NCBI GenBank assembly: GCA_963698015.1
Contig: OY969109.1
Location: 2,356,001 to 2,420,000 of the forward strand
Direction of reading: 5' to 3'
DNA length: 64,000 nucleotides
DNA from: VAXT01 sp963698015
Lineage (GTDB): Bacteria > Actinomycetota > Thermoleophilia > Gaiellales > Gaiellaceae
In this document: positions 9,642 through 20,135 of the stretch, piece after piece
Layout: each line of letters starts with the position of its first letter
How positions within the stretch are numbered: position 1 is the stretch's first letter
Position numbers and translations under genes: made by a program
The notes under the pieces: model-generated
The model's database searches: none
The model's input: the letters and a program-made list of their open reading frames with translations, nothing else
What the model was told of the DNA's origin: nothing

Positions 9642-9768
9642 AAGGGGAGTGAAATAGTACCTGAAACCGTGTGCTTACAAGCGGTCGGAGCGGATTTATT
9701 CCGTGACGGCGTGCCTTTTGCATAATGAGCCAGCGAGTTACTCTTCAACGGCAAGGTTAAGGAAACGG

Positions 9769-9799
<31 letters not shown>

Positions 9800-11085
9800 A
9801 TTTAGTCGTTGGAGGTAGACCCGAAACTGAGTGATCTACCCATGGGCAGGTTGAAGCGGGGGTAAGACCCCGTGGAGGACCGAACCGACTTAGGTTGAAA
9901 ACTGAGCGGATGACCTGTGGGTCGGAGTGAAAGGCTAAACAAACTCAGAGATATCTGGTTCTCCCCGAAATATATTTAGGTATAGCGTCACGCGTTCAAT
10001 ACCGGCTGTAGAGCACTGTTTGGGCTAGGGGGCCTACCAGCTTACCGACCTCAGGCAAACTCCGAATACCGGTATTCCAGAGCGTGGCAGTCAGAGTGCG
10101 GGGGATAAGCTTCGTGCTCGAAAGGGAAACAGCCCAGACCGTCGGCTAAGGCCCCTAATTCCTGACTAAGTGGTAAACGATGTTCGATTGCCGAGACAAC
10201 CAGGATGTTGGCTTAGAAGCAGCCACCATTGAAAGAGTGCGTAACAGCTCACTGGTCAAGTGATCGGGCGCGGATAATGTAACGGGGCTCAAGTCAGGAG
10301 CCGAAGCTACGGACTTCGCTTTTGCGGAGTGGTAGGGGAGCGTTCCCAGGTTTGTGAAGCGGTCGCGTAAGCGGCCGTGGAGAGCTGGGAAGTGAGAATG
10401 CTGGCATGAGTAACGAAAGACGAGTGAGAAACTCGTCCGCCGAATGCCTAAGGGTTCCTGAGTAAAGCTAATCTGCTCAGGGTTAGTCGGGACCTAAGCC
10501 GAGGCCGAAAGGCGTAGGCGATGGCCAACTGGTTGATATTCCAGTACCACGTACCCACCGTTATCACCGATGGGGGGACGGGATAGGATAAGGAGACCCA
10601 GGCGATGGTCGTCCTGGGGTAACCGCGTAGGACGGTCGGTAGGCAAATCCGCCGGCCATTAAGTCTGAGACGGGATACCGAGCCCTTCACCGGGCGAAGC
10701 TCCTGAAGCCATGTCCCCAAGAAAATCCTCTAGGGAGGTGGGGCGTGCCCGTACCAAAACCGACACAGGTAGGCAGGTAGAGAATACTAAGGCGATCGGA
10801 AGAACCCTCGTTAAGGAACTCGGCAAAATGGCCCCGTAACTTCGGGAGAAGGGGCGCCCCGGTAGAGTGAAAACCCTTTACGGGTTCGAGCTCGAGGGGG
10901 CCGCAGTGAAACGGCCCAAGCGACTGTTTATCAAAAACACAGGTCTCTGCGAAGTCGAAAGACGACGTATAGGGGCTGACGCCTGCCCGGTGCCGGAAGG
11001 TCAAGTGGAGAGGTTAGTCCTTCGGGGCGAAGCTTTGAAACTAAGCCCCGGTAAACGGCGGCGGTAACTATAACCGTCCTAAGGT

Positions 11086-11868
<783 letters not shown>

Positions 11869-12129
11869 CAACGACTTGGGCGCTGTCTCAACGAGGGATC
11901 CGGTGAAATTGCAGTCTCGGTGAAGATGCCGAGTACCCGTGGTTGGACGGAAAGACCCCGTGAACCTTTACTACAGCTTGACGTTGGAGTCTGGGATGCG
12001 TTGTCCAGGATAGGTGGGAGGCTTTGAAGCGGCGACGCCAGTCGTCGTGGAGCCAATCTTGGGATACCACCCCTCGTGTTCTGGGCTTCTAACCCGGCGC
12101 CGTGATCCGGGCCGGGAACAGCGTCAGGT

Positions 12130-12161
<32 letters not shown>

Positions 12162-12381
12162 ATGTAACGGAGGCGCGCAAAGGTTCCCTCAGCACGGTTG
12201 GAAATCGTGCGTAGAGTGTAAAGGCATAAGGGAGCTTGACTGCGAGACTGACAAGTCGAGCAGGTGCGAAAGCAGGCCTTAGTGATCCGACTGTAGAGAG
12301 TGGAATTGCAGTCGCTCAACGGACAAAAGGTACTCCGGGGATAACAGGCTTATCCTTCCCAAGAGTCCACATCGACGGAAG

Positions 12382-12422
<41 letters not shown>

Positions 12423-12426
12423 GAGT

Positions 12427-12511
<85 letters not shown>

Positions 12512-12627
12512 CCATGGGCGCTGGAAGCTTGAGAGGAGTCGTCTCTAGTACGAGAGGACCGAGACGAACAGACCGCTGGTGTATCAGTCGTCGTGCCAAC
12601 GGCGCCGCTGATTAGCTACGTCTGGAT

Positions 12628-12664
<37 letters not shown>

Positions 12665-12793
12665 CTCGAGATGAGGCTTCCCATCCCCTTGAGGGAGTAA
12701 GAGCCGTGGGAGACCACCACGTTGATAGGCGGGACGTGCAAGCGGAGCAATCCGTTCAGCGGACCCGTACTAATTGCTCGAGGTCTTGATTTT

Positions 12794-12821
12794 GAACACG
12801 TGTCAGCTGCTATGGAGTTTT
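12794..12821 (+). other. 3' strand of the 23S processing stem
   Basis: GAACACGTGT (12794-12803) and GCTATGGAGTTTT (12809-12821) are perfect complements of 9051-9060 and 9032-9044, forming the helix that brackets precursor 23S RNA. A further hairpin, GCCAGGC-TGAA-GCCTGGC (12850-12867), lies between this stem and the 5S gene. Confidence 0.8.
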
Positions 12822-12884
12822 GAGGGTGCGCAGAAAGGGTTGCGCCCAAGCCAGGCTGAAGCCTGGCACGGGATTTGACAAAGT

Positions 12885-13000
<116 letters not shown>

Positions 13001-13013
13001 TTAGATTACGACC

Positions 13014-13041
13014 AGAAAGCTCCGCGTTTGCGGGGCTTTCG
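13014..13041 (+). terminator. rRNA operon terminator
   Basis: GAAAGCTCCGC-GTTT-GCGGGGCTTTC forms an 11-bp stem (one G-T pair) just after the 5S gene. The T-run is short (the TTT of GCTTTC), common in GC-rich actinobacteria. Confidence 0.75.
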
Positions 13042-13095
13042 TCGTTCCGGGCTCGGCTCGACGCCCGCCGGGGAGCGGCGATGTCAACAGAAATG

Positions 13096-13858
13096 TCAAC
13101 TCGACCCGGCTGAGAGCAGGTGTCCGAAGACGTCGCCGAGCTTCTGGCGCATCTCGTCGGCGTGGCGGGCCCGCTCGAAGAGGTGCGAGTACGTGCTCAG
13201 CGTGATCGCCGGGTCTGAGTGCCTGAGTTGGCGCGCGACATTGACCGGGTCGAGCTTGAGGCCGACGATCAGCATGGAGGCGAAGCCGTGGCGGAAGGTG
13301 TGCGGCGTCACGTCTTCGAGGCCCGCCTTCGCGACGGCGCGCTCGACGCCGCGGGCGGCGACGCTGTGCAGGAGACCGCGGCCGTCGGGCGCCGTGAAGA
13401 CGAAGTCGGTCGGCGCTTTGTACCTCGAGGCCATGCGGTGCTCGCGCAGCACCTTCGCGAGTTGCGGAACGAGCACGACCTCGCGCCGGCTGCCGGCGGT
13501 CTTCTCGATCACCCGCTCGCGCTTGCGCGACAACTGCGCGCGTACCCGGATGAAACCGCCGTCGAGGTCGACGTCGTCCCAGACGAGCTCGAGCGCCTCG
13601 CCGAGACGCAGCCCGGAGAAGGCGAAGATCGCGATCAGGACGCGATAGGCGCGCTTGCCCGCGAGCAGCTTGCTGAGTTCGGCCTCATCGAGGATGCGAG
13701 TGCTCGCCGTTCTCGGTCGTCGGGCGCTCGTCACGCGCGAGCATGCGGACGGGGTTCGCCGCGATCAGGCCGCGACGCTCGGCCTTGCGCAGCATCGAGC
13801 TCAGCGTCGTCAGCACGCTTTGAACGGTCCAGCTGCTCTGACGCGGGGCGGAGCGCGA
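13096..13858 (-). pseudogene. Tyrosine recombinase (phage-type integrase), frameshifted and 5'-truncated
   Basis: The intact part (13734 to 13096) is a complete catalytic domain with all the key residues: Arg in SGLRLGEAL, His and Arg in HTFRHGF, His in LRHSDPAITL, and the Tyr nucleophile in TYSHLF. Upstream in the next frame, 13858 to about 13690, the core-binding domain is still readable (WTVQSVLTTLSSMLRKAERRGLIAANPVRML), so one frameshift separates the two parts. A TGA at 13861-13859 and the start of the next gene leave no room for the first 60 or so residues. It sits 55 bp after the rRNA terminator, suggesting an old integration event there. Enzymatic function is presumably lost. Confidence 0.85.
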
Positions 13859-13935
13859 TCATTTCGACGCCGTGATCGCCGCAATCGCCGTCGAGTGCAG
13901 GAGTTGGTGGGTCAAGCGGCGAAGCCGATTAACCC

Positions 13936-14577
13936 GTGCGCGACTACTGGGACACCAGCCGGACAGAGGCGTTCAGCGACGGTGTATTCGCAATCGCTAT
14001 CACACTGCTCATTCTGGAAGTCAATGTGCCTGAGACGGCGTTCGACAATCTTTGGCGCGGCATCGCCGATCAGTGGCCCTCGTACCTGGCATACGCGACG
14101 AGCTTCATCACTATCGGAGGGATATGGCTCGCTCACCACGGCATGTTCCGACGGTTGCAGTACGCGAACAAGCGGCTGATGGTGATCAATCTGCTGGTGC
14201 TGATGGCTGTCTCGTTCCTCCCTTTCCCGACGAAGCTGATGGCCGAGGCGCTCAATAGCACCAACGCCGAGCGAGCAGCGGTGCTTTTCTACGGCGGATC
14301 GTTGCTCGTCATCTCGGTCCTCCTTGGCGCCTTGTGGGGATCGGTCACGCTTGACCGCCACCTCCTCAGGCCAGAGGTAGACGAGAAGGAGATCAACACG
14401 ATCACGCTTGCGGCCACGCCGAGCATCGGCTTCTACGTGGCCGTGATCGCGCTCGCCCTCGTTGCTCCCCGCGCAGCCGTATTTGGCTTTCTCCTGATCG
14501 CCATCGTCGGCGTCCTGCGAGTGCGTGGCGACAAGACGCCACCAGCTACAACGTCTTCCGCGTACTCGCGTCGGTGA
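13936..14577 (+). CDS. TMEM175-family potassium channel (DUF1211)
   Basis: Integral membrane protein of 213 aa with about six helices. The family signature is clear near the N-terminus: SRTEAFSDGVFAIAITLLILE, where the FSDG motif caps pore helix 1. Bacterial TMEM175 proteins are tetrameric K+ leak channels with one such repeat per subunit. GTG 13936 gives the expected N-terminus (RDYWDTSRTEAFSDG). The gene follows the broken integrase on the opposite strand and is followed by a good intrinsic terminator. Confidence 0.9.
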   Translation: MRDYWDTSRTEAFSDGVFAIAITLLILEVNVPETAFDNLWRGIADQWPSYLAYATSFITIGGIWLAHHGMFRRLQYANKRLMVINLLVLMAVSFLPFPTKLMAEALNSTNAERAAVLFYGGSLLVISVLLGALWGSVTLDRHLLRPEVDEKEINTITLAATPSIGFYVAVIALALVAPRAAVFGFLLIAIVGVLRVRGDKTPPATTSSAYSRR

Positions 14578-14582
14578 ATACT

Positions 14583-14924
14583 TCAGTCTGGCACTGCGAT
14601 CCTTTCCGAGCCCCGCAACCGCGGGGCTTTTTGTTGGACGCGAAACGTGCTGCGGCCGAGCAGCGCGCCGTACTGTGCCCGCGCGAGATCGCCGAAGCCG
14701 GGCCACACCAGCCACACGTACGAGCCCGAGGTGAGGATCATCCTGCGACCGTGGTACGTCCAGGAGTCGTGGAGCTGGAGCCTCGGCCCGAGAAGGCGGG
14801 TTTCCAGCGGGAAGGAGTCCTCCGCTCGATGCTCCCGACTCGGGACGGCACGAGGCGTGATGGAGTGATGTTCTCCCTCCTGCCCGGCGAGCTCGGCTAG
14901 GCGGCGCGAAGCCGGTCGCGCCAC
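14583..14924 (-). CDS. Doubtful hypothetical frame downstream of the M48 protease
   Basis: An open frame of 113 aa whose middle (TRLLGPRLQLHDSWTYHGRRM and SGSYVWLVWPGFGDLARAQYGALL) has strong G/C third-position preference and protein-like composition. The first residues overlap the end of the M48 protease gene in another frame, and the last ones are encoded by the terminator hairpin of the opposite gene. No start codon with a ribosome site or -10 box is evident. It may be a small gene coupled to the protease, or a decayed fragment. I do not recognise a family. Confidence 0.3.
   Translation of the reverse strand: MARPASRRLAELAGQEGEHHSITPRAVPSREHRAEDSFPLETRLLGPRLQLHDSWTYHGRRMILTSGSYVWLVWPGFGDLARAQYGALLGRSTFRVQQKAPRLRGSERIAVPD
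14609..14632 (+). terminator. Intrinsic terminator after the TMEM175-like gene
   Basis: AGCCCCGC (14609-14616), loop AACC, GCGGGGCT (14621-14628) and a T5 run make a strong 8-bp hairpin terminator on the plus strand. It also overlaps the end of a doubtful minus-strand frame. Confidence 0.85.
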
Positions 14925-15736
14925 TCCGGATCGAGCTCGCGCAGGCGCCGCACACGCTCGCCGAGCGGCGGGTGCGTGATGAACATCGCCGCGAGCCCCT
15001 GCTCGGCGAACGGGTTCACCGTGTACAGCGGCTCCGTCGCCGGGCTCGCGCGGAACTCGACGAACGAGCCGGCCGCCTCGAGCCTGAGCAGCGCGTCGGC
15101 CAGGCCGTGGGGCGACTCGCAGAGCACAGCCGCGGCGCGGTCGGCCGCGTATTCACGCCCGGGCGAGAGCAACAGGTGCGTGAACGAGGCCGCAACCGGG
15201 CCGAGCACGAACAGGAAGGCGCGCTGGAACCAGCCTGCGAGTCGCGTGACCTCGATCAGGAAGCCCGACAACACGACGACCGTCGTCTGCACGAGCACGT
15301 CCCGGTTCGCGATGTGCACGAGCTCGTGGGCGAGGATCCCGTCCAGCTCGGCCGGAGGCGCCGCCGACAGGAGGCCCGCGCTGACCGTCAGCGACGAGCC
15401 GCGCGGCCCGCGACCGGCTGCAAACGCTCTCGGGTGCCCGTCGTCCAGGAAGTAGAGCCGGGGCTTGGCGACGCCGGCCCGCGCTGCCAGCCGCTCCACG
15501 GTCGAGCGGAGGAGCGGCGCCTCGGCCGCGGCCAGCTCTCTCGCGCCGACCATGCCCGGCGCCACGCGGTCGAGGTACCAGTAGAGCGCTGCGCCGGCGA
15601 GCAGGACGCAGAAGACGGCGATCGAGGCGGTCCGGTAACCGCTCGCCCACCAGAAGAGCCCGCCGACGACGACGCAGAAGCCGATCAGGAGGAGCCAGGC
15701 CTTGAGCAGGTTCCTCGCCGTCGGCCAGAAGCCCAC
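14897..15736 (-). CDS. M48-family membrane metalloprotease (HtpX-like)
   Basis: Zinc metallopeptidase of 279 aa, by analogy with HtpX involved in membrane-protein quality control. Two N-terminal helices are visible (about residues 13-32 and 36-54). The zinc site is HELVH in DGILAHELVHIANRD, with the downstream Glu ligand in GREYAADRAAAVL. A hydrophobic segment between them (TTVVVLSGFLIEV and AFLFVLGPVAASF) is the usual second membrane hairpin. It is followed four bases upstream, on the same strand, by a small conserved-looking gene and a phosphatase, probably one operon. Confidence 0.88.
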   Translation of the reverse strand: MGFWPTARNLLKAWLLLIGFCVVVGGLFWWASGYRTASIAVFCVLLAGAALYWYLDRVAPGMVGARELAAAEAPLLRSTVERLAARAGVAKPRLYFLDDGHPRAFAAGRGPRGSSLTVSAGLLSAAPPAELDGILAHELVHIANRDVLVQTTVVVLSGFLIEVTRLAGWFQRAFLFVLGPVAASFTHLLLSPGREYAADRAAAVLCESPHGLADALLRLEAAGSFVEFRASPATEPLYTVNPFAEQGLAAMFITHPPLGERVRRLRELDPEWRDRLRAA

Positions 15737-15740
15737 GGAA

Positions 15741-15983
15741 CTAGGAGTCGCGCTCGTCTTCGGCGAAGCCGCGCGGAGGCCAGTCCGGCTCGGGCGCGTC
15801 GCAGCGGCTCGTGCAGTGCAGCGAGGCGATGTTCTGGAGCGGGATCAGGATGTGGCCGTTGAGCTCGATGTGCGCGACCTCGTCGACTGCGCAGTACGCC
15901 GTCAGGACGCCTTCGTGGTAATCGCCGCCGAACAGTGCGACCTCGACCTGCTCGCCCTTGTACTTGCTGGTGTAGTCCTCCAC
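15741..15983 (-). CDS. Small hypothetical protein
   Basis: An 80-aa soluble protein beginning VEDYTSKYKGEQVEVALFGGDYHEGVLTAYC. I chose GTG 15983 because a -10 box, TAGACT (15996-15991), lies exactly 7 nt upstream on this strand, the leaderless arrangement used elsewhere here; a longer GTG/ATG-less extension to 16001 would overlap that box. Predicted beta-rich core (VEVALFGG, HIELNGHILIPLQNIASL) resembles small Sm- or PRC-like barrels but no family is certain. Two cysteines near the C-terminus (CTSRCDAP) could bind metal. Confidence 0.65.
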   Translation of the reverse strand: MEDYTSKYKGEQVEVALFGGDYHEGVLTAYCAVDEVAHIELNGHILIPLQNIASLHCTSRCDAPEPDWPPRGFAEDERDS

Positions 15984-15997
15984 GCGGCCGAGTCTAG

Positions 15998-16696
15998 TCA
16001 CCCGGCGGCCGCGGGCGGTTCAGCCGCGGCGGCGCCGCGCTCAGCCTGGTCTCGCTCGATGAGAGTGTCGAGCTCACTGGCCGGCCAGAGCCCCGTCAGC
16101 GCGAGCTCGACTTGACGGACGGCCGAGAGCCGCGCGTTCGGCTCGATCGGACGAAGACGACGATACTCGTGGACGTCGAGGCCGAGGGCAGCAGCGTGAA
16201 TCGCCCGGATCGGGCCACCATGTGACACCACGAGGATGCGGGCGCTCCTCCAGCGCTTGTCGCTCATGGTGTGTGCGATCTCATGGACCCGGCCCAGACC
16301 GGTCACCGTTTTGACGACACGCGTCTGCATCGCCGTGTAGCTCTCGCCGTCGGTCCATCCGGGGTAGCCGTCCTTCCAGCGGGCGGCACCTTCCGGAAAG
16401 CGCCTTTCGGCCTCAGCCCGGGTGAGACCTGACCAGGAGCCGACATCGACTTCGCGGAGGTCCTGCAGCTCGACGACCTCGAGTCGATGCCCGCGCGCGA
16501 CCTGGGCGGCCGTGTCGGCGGCACGGCGCAGATCGCTCGCATAAATCGCATCGAGCTCAACGTCGGCCAGGCGCTGTGCCAGGGCTTCCGCTTGTTCGAG
16601 CCCCTTCTCCGTCAGCGGGCGATCCGTGTGGCCCTGCCAGCGGCGTGACGCGTTCCAGTCGCTCTGTCCGTGCCGCGCCAGGAGGATGATCGTCAC
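15998..16696 (-). CDS. Histidine phosphatase superfamily (phosphoglycerate-mutase-like) protein
   Basis: A 232-aa enzyme of the branch that uses a phosphohistidine intermediate. Catalytic motif LLARHGQSDWN at residues 5-15 (RHG), the second Arg in DLRRAADTAA, the Glu in LREVDVGSWSG, and the second His in VVSHGGPIRAI are all present. The substrate is not defined: cobalamin phosphatase, broad phosphatase and mutase-like members share these motifs. GTG 16696 lies 7 nt after a -10 box that overlaps the -10 of the divergent SDR gene. The C-terminal Ala-rich tail is unconserved. Confidence 0.85.
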   Translation of the reverse strand: MTIILLARHGQSDWNASRRWQGHTDRPLTEKGLEQAEALAQRLADVELDAIYASDLRRAADTAAQVARGHRLEVVELQDLREVDVGSWSGLTRAEAERRFPEGAARWKDGYPGWTDGESYTAMQTRVVKTVTGLGRVHEIAHTMSDKRWRSARILVVSHGGPIRAIHAAALGLDVHEYRRLRPIEPNARLSAVRQVELALTGLWPASELDTLIERDQAERGAAAAEPPAAAG

Positions 16697-16702
16697 GCGC
16701 TG

Positions 16703-16709
16703 TACGCTA
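16703..16709. promoter_or_regulatory. Overlapping divergent -10 boxes, TACGCT/TAGCGT
   Basis: Plus-strand TACGCT (16703-16708) is 8 nt before GTG 16717; minus-strand TAGCGT (16709-16704) is 7 nt before GTG 16696. The boxes share the same TACGCTA sequence. No ribosome site precedes either gene. Confidence 0.5.
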
Positions 16710-16716
16710 GCCGCCC

Positions 16717-17478
16717 GTGGATCTCGGGCTCCGCGATCAGGTCTGCGTGGTCACCGGCTCGACGAGCGGGATCGGCCGCGCTGTCGCGAGGATCTTGGCC
16801 GAGGAGGGGGCGCGGGTGGTGACGAGCGGCCGCAGCGGCGCACCGGGAGTGGGCGAGGCGCTGCACGTCGCCGGCGACTTTGCCGATCCGGATGCTCCGG
16901 CGGAGCTCATTGGACGCGCCGGCGAGCTCGGCGCAGTCGACTGCCTCGTGAACAACGTCGGCCTCGCCTACCAGGTCGACTTCGATGCGCTGAGCGACGC
17001 GCAGTGGGACGAGATGTGGCAGCTGAACGTGATGAGCTACGTGCGGACGATCCGCGCGGTGCTGCCGGAGATGCGCGGCCGGGGCGGCTCGATCGTGAAC
17101 GTCTCCTCGACGGCAGGGAAGCGGCCCTCGACCTCGATGCCGAACTACACCGTGACGAAGGCCGCCGTGCTGTCCCTCTCTCGGCTCGTGGCCGATCTCT
17201 ACGCGAAGGACGGGATCCGCTGCAACGCGGTCGCTCCGGGGCCGACCGCGACCGATGCCTGGCTCGCTCCGGGCGGGCTTGCAGACCAGCAGGCGGAGCG
17301 GACGGGGAAGTCGCGCGACGAAGTGCTGGACGCTGTGGCGGGCGGACGGCCGCTCGGGCGGCTCGCAGAGGCGGACGAGATCGCGGCGGTGATCGTCTTC
17401 CTGTGCTCGGACCGCGCCAGCTACGTGACCGGCTCGGCGTGGAGCGCGGACGGGGGCACCGTTCCGATCATCGTGTAG
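16717..17478 (+). CDS. Short-chain dehydrogenase/reductase
   Basis: NAD(P)-dependent oxidoreductase of 253 aa with a classical SDR layout: cofactor loop TGSTSGIGRAVA (residues about 12-23), NNVG at about 80, catalytic Ser in NVSSTAGK, Tyr/Lys in YTVTKAAV, and PGPTATD after the active site. The C-terminal GSAWSADGGT is typical of the 3-ketoacyl-ACP reductase-like subgroup. The substrate is unknown. GTG start as part of a divergent leaderless pair with the phosphatase. Confidence 0.88.
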   Translation: MDLGLRDQVCVVTGSTSGIGRAVARILAEEGARVVTSGRSGAPGVGEALHVAGDFADPDAPAELIGRAGELGAVDCLVNNVGLAYQVDFDALSDAQWDEMWQLNVMSYVRTIRAVLPEMRGRGGSIVNVSSTAGKRPSTSMPNYTVTKAAVLSLSRLVADLYAKDGIRCNAVAPGPTATDAWLAPGGLADQQAERTGKSRDEVLDAVAGGRPLGRLAEADEIAAVIVFLCSDRASYVTGSAWSADGGTVPIIV

Positions 17479-17538
17479 CCGTCCGCCCCCTTTCTCCGCG
17501 CGCGTCCCATCGGCCGCGCCGCGGAGTAGCCTTCGACG

Positions 17539-18486
17539 GTGGCCCAGAGCACCGTCGCCAACGAGTTCGAAGCACGAGTCCGGGAGCACGAAGAGACGTG
17601 GCTGTCACCGCTCGCAGTGCGCTCGTACGAGTCACGCGGGCGCGCGCGCGACGAGGACGAATGCCGTTTGCGCACGCCGTTCCAGCGCGACCGCGACCGG
17701 ATCCTGCACTCGAAGGCGTTCCGGCGGCTGAAGGGCAAGACGCAGGTCTTCATCGACCCGGCCGGCGACCACTTCCGCACCCGGATGACGCACACGCTGG
17801 AGACGACCGGGATCGCGCGCGGCGTGGCGCGGGCGCTGCGCCTGAACGAGGACCTGACCGAGGCGATCGGCCTCGGGCACGACATGGGCCACACGCCGTT
17901 CGGCCACGCGGGGGAGGAGGCGCTCGACGAGTGCCTGCGCGAGGGGTTCGGCACTGGCTTCCGCCACAACGAGCAGTCGCTGCGGATCGCCGAGCAGCTC
18001 AATCTCACCTGGGAGGTTCGCGACGGGATCCTCAAGCACACGGGCGAGGTCGAGCCGGAGACACACGAGGGGAAGATCGTCCGGATCGTCGACCGCGTCG
18101 CGTACCTCAACCACGACATCGACGACGCGATCCGACACGGGATCCTCGACGCCGACGACCTGCCACAGGACGAGGTCGCGCTGCTCGGCCCGACCGGCTC
18201 GAAGCGGATCGACACGCTCGTCCACGACCTGGTCGAGTCGTCGGATGCGGCAGGCGACATCGTCCAGGGCGAGGAGGTCGGCGCGGCGATGCTTTCGCTC
18301 CGGAGCTTCATGTTCGAGCAGGTGTACCTCGGTCCGCAGACGAGGCAGGAGCACGCGCGCGCGAGCAATGCAGTTCGCCGGATCTTCGACAGCCTCGTCG
18401 AGCGGGGTGACTCGCAGGCCGAGATCGTGGACTATCTCTCGGGCATGACCGACCGCTTCGCGCTCGAGTACGCGGCCGCCCTCTAG
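17539..18486 (+). CDS. dgt: Deoxyguanosinetriphosphate triphosphohydrolase-like HD protein
   Basis: HD-domain dNTPase of 315 aa, close to the short Dgt-like subfamily. Motifs: RTPFQRDRDRILHSKAFRRLKGKTQV at residues 38-63, metal-binding His in TRMTHTLE, the HD pair in GLGHDMGHTPFGHAGE, and the distal Asp in YLNHDIDDAI. These enzymes hydrolyse dNTPs to deoxynucleosides and triphosphate. A TAGCCT-N6-GTG arrangement at the start suggests leaderless translation. It ends in TAGTG, where GTG opens dnaG, so dNTP control and DNA priming are translationally linked; dgt-dnaG linkage is common in actinobacteria. Confidence 0.92.
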   Translation: MAQSTVANEFEARVREHEETWLSPLAVRSYESRGRARDEDECRLRTPFQRDRDRILHSKAFRRLKGKTQVFIDPAGDHFRTRMTHTLETTGIARGVARALRLNEDLTEAIGLGHDMGHTPFGHAGEEALDECLREGFGTGFRHNEQSLRIAEQLNLTWEVRDGILKHTGEVEPETHEGKIVRIVDRVAYLNHDIDDAIRHGILDADDLPQDEVALLGPTGSKRIDTLVHDLVESSDAAGDIVQGEEVGAAMLSLRSFMFEQVYLGPQTRQEHARASNAVRRIFDSLVERGDSQAEIVDYLSGMTDRFALEYAAAL

Positions 18487-20117
18487 TGGCTCGCATCAAG
18501 GACACCTCGGTCGACGCGGTCAAGGCCGCGGCGAACATCGTCGATCTCGTCGAGGCCCGCACGCGGCTGCGCAAGGTCGGCGCGCGCTACACGGGGCTCT
18601 GCCCGTTCCACCAGGAGAAGACGCCGTCGTTCTCGGTCTCGCCCGACCGCGGGACGTACTACTGCTTCGGCTGCCAGGCCGGCGGAGACGCGATCTCGTT
18701 CGTGCGCGAGACGGAGAGTCTCGACTTCGTCGGCGCGATCGAGTGGCTCGCCGACCGCTTCAACGTCGAGCTCGAGTACGAGGAGTCGTCGCCCGAGGCC
18801 GATGCGCAGCGCAAGCGAAAGGAGCGGCTCTACGCGCTTCTCGACCAGGCGGCGACGTTCTACGAGAAGACCCTGTGGGCCGACTCCGGCAAGCCCGTTC
18901 AGGAATACCTAGCGTCGCGGGGACTGGGGGAGGAAGTTTGTCGCGAGTTCCGGCTCGGCCTCTCGCCAGCGAGTGCGACGCTATCCAAGAAGGCGCTCGA
19001 GAAGGGCTTCACGAACGATGAACTCGCGGGGGCCGGGCTCGTCACGCGGCGCGGGACCGACTACTTCCAGCGACGGCTGATGTTTCCGCTCACCGACGCG
19101 CGCGGGCGGATCGTCGGCTTCCAGGCGCGCAAGCTGCACGAGGACGACCCGCTGCGCGGCAAGTACGTCAATTCTCCGGAGGGCGAGCTCTTCCACAAGT
19201 CACACGTCCTGTACGGGCTCAACCTGGCGCGCGGTGCTGTGACGAAGGAGGACCGGGCGCTCGTCGTCGAGGGCAACACCGACGTGATCGCCTTGCGGCA
19301 GGCGGGTGTGATGCCGGTCGTCGCCTCGATGGGGACGGCGCTCACGGAGCACCAGCTGCGCGAGCTCAAGCGGCTGACGCAGCGGCTCTTCCTCTGCTTC
19401 GACTCGGATGCGGCCGGAGAGGAGGCGACGCTGCGCGGGATGGAGCTTGCCGTCACGCTGGGGTTCGAGGTTCGCGTCGTCGCTCTTCCGCGCGGTAAGG
19501 ATCCCGCCGACGACCCAGCCGGCTTCGAGGAACGGCTCGGAGCGGCCGAGCCGTACGCCGTGCATCGCGTCCGCCTCGAGCTCGACCGCGCGCGGGACAA
19601 GCAGCACGCATACCTCCGCGTCCAGGACATCCTGAACGGGATCCCGGAGTCGCCAGAGCGGCACGACGCGTGGCGGCTCGCGAACGACCGGCTCGGGCTG
19701 ACCGTGCAGCTGCGCGCGGCCGGGAGTGCGGCGACCGGGGCCGCGTCGTCGCCCAGGCTGATCGACGCAGGGGACAGGCTCGAGCGCGAGGCGCTCGCGG
19801 GTTGCATCGCGCACGCCGATCTCATTCCGGTGCTCGCGGAGATGAGCGCCGAGCACTTCGACAACGAGCGGTACCGGACACTGCGCGCCCATCTCGTCGA
19901 GGGCGGGGAGGCCGACGCCGATCTCGTGCCGCTGATCGCAGAGCTCGACGCTCGCGCCGCCGCGGAGGCGATTGACGAGGCGACCGGCACGGAGCTGCTG
20001 CTCCGCCTGCGAGAGCGCATGCTGAGGCGGGAGCTCGCCGATGCCGATCTCGAGCGCACGAAGGAGCTGCAGGAGGCGCTCGCGAAGGTGCGAGAAGCCG
20101 TTCAGGCACTCGCCTAG
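18486..20117 (+). CDS. dnaG: DNA primase
   Basis: Synthesises RNA primers for replication. At 543 aa it is somewhat shorter than the usual 600. Domains in order: CHC2 zinc finger (CPFHQEKTPSFSVSP...YYCFGCQAGGDAI, residues about 39-70), the RNA-polymerase core (YFQRRLMFPLTDARGRIVGFQAR), the TOPRIM motif (VVEGNTDVIALRQAG and LCFDSDAAGEEA, carrying the metal-binding Glu and Asp residues), and a helical C-terminal helicase-interaction region. GTG 18486 overlaps the dgt stop by one base. Confidence 0.95.
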   Translation: MARIKDTSVDAVKAAANIVDLVEARTRLRKVGARYTGLCPFHQEKTPSFSVSPDRGTYYCFGCQAGGDAISFVRETESLDFVGAIEWLADRFNVELEYEESSPEADAQRKRKERLYALLDQAATFYEKTLWADSGKPVQEYLASRGLGEEVCREFRLGLSPASATLSKKALEKGFTNDELAGAGLVTRRGTDYFQRRLMFPLTDARGRIVGFQARKLHEDDPLRGKYVNSPEGELFHKSHVLYGLNLARGAVTKEDRALVVEGNTDVIALRQAGVMPVVASMGTALTEHQLRELKRLTQRLFLCFDSDAAGEEATLRGMELAVTLGFEVRVVALPRGKDPADDPAGFEERLGAAEPYAVHRVRLELDRARDKQHAYLRVQDILNGIPESPERHDAWRLANDRLGLTVQLRAAGSAATGAASSPRLIDAGDRLEREALAGCIAHADLIPVLAEMSAEHFDNERYRTLRAHLVEGGEADADLVPLIAELDARAAAEAIDEATGTELLLRLRERMLRRELADADLERTKELQEALAKVREAVQALA

Positions 20118-20135
20118 GCCCTCTCGAACGGCTCG

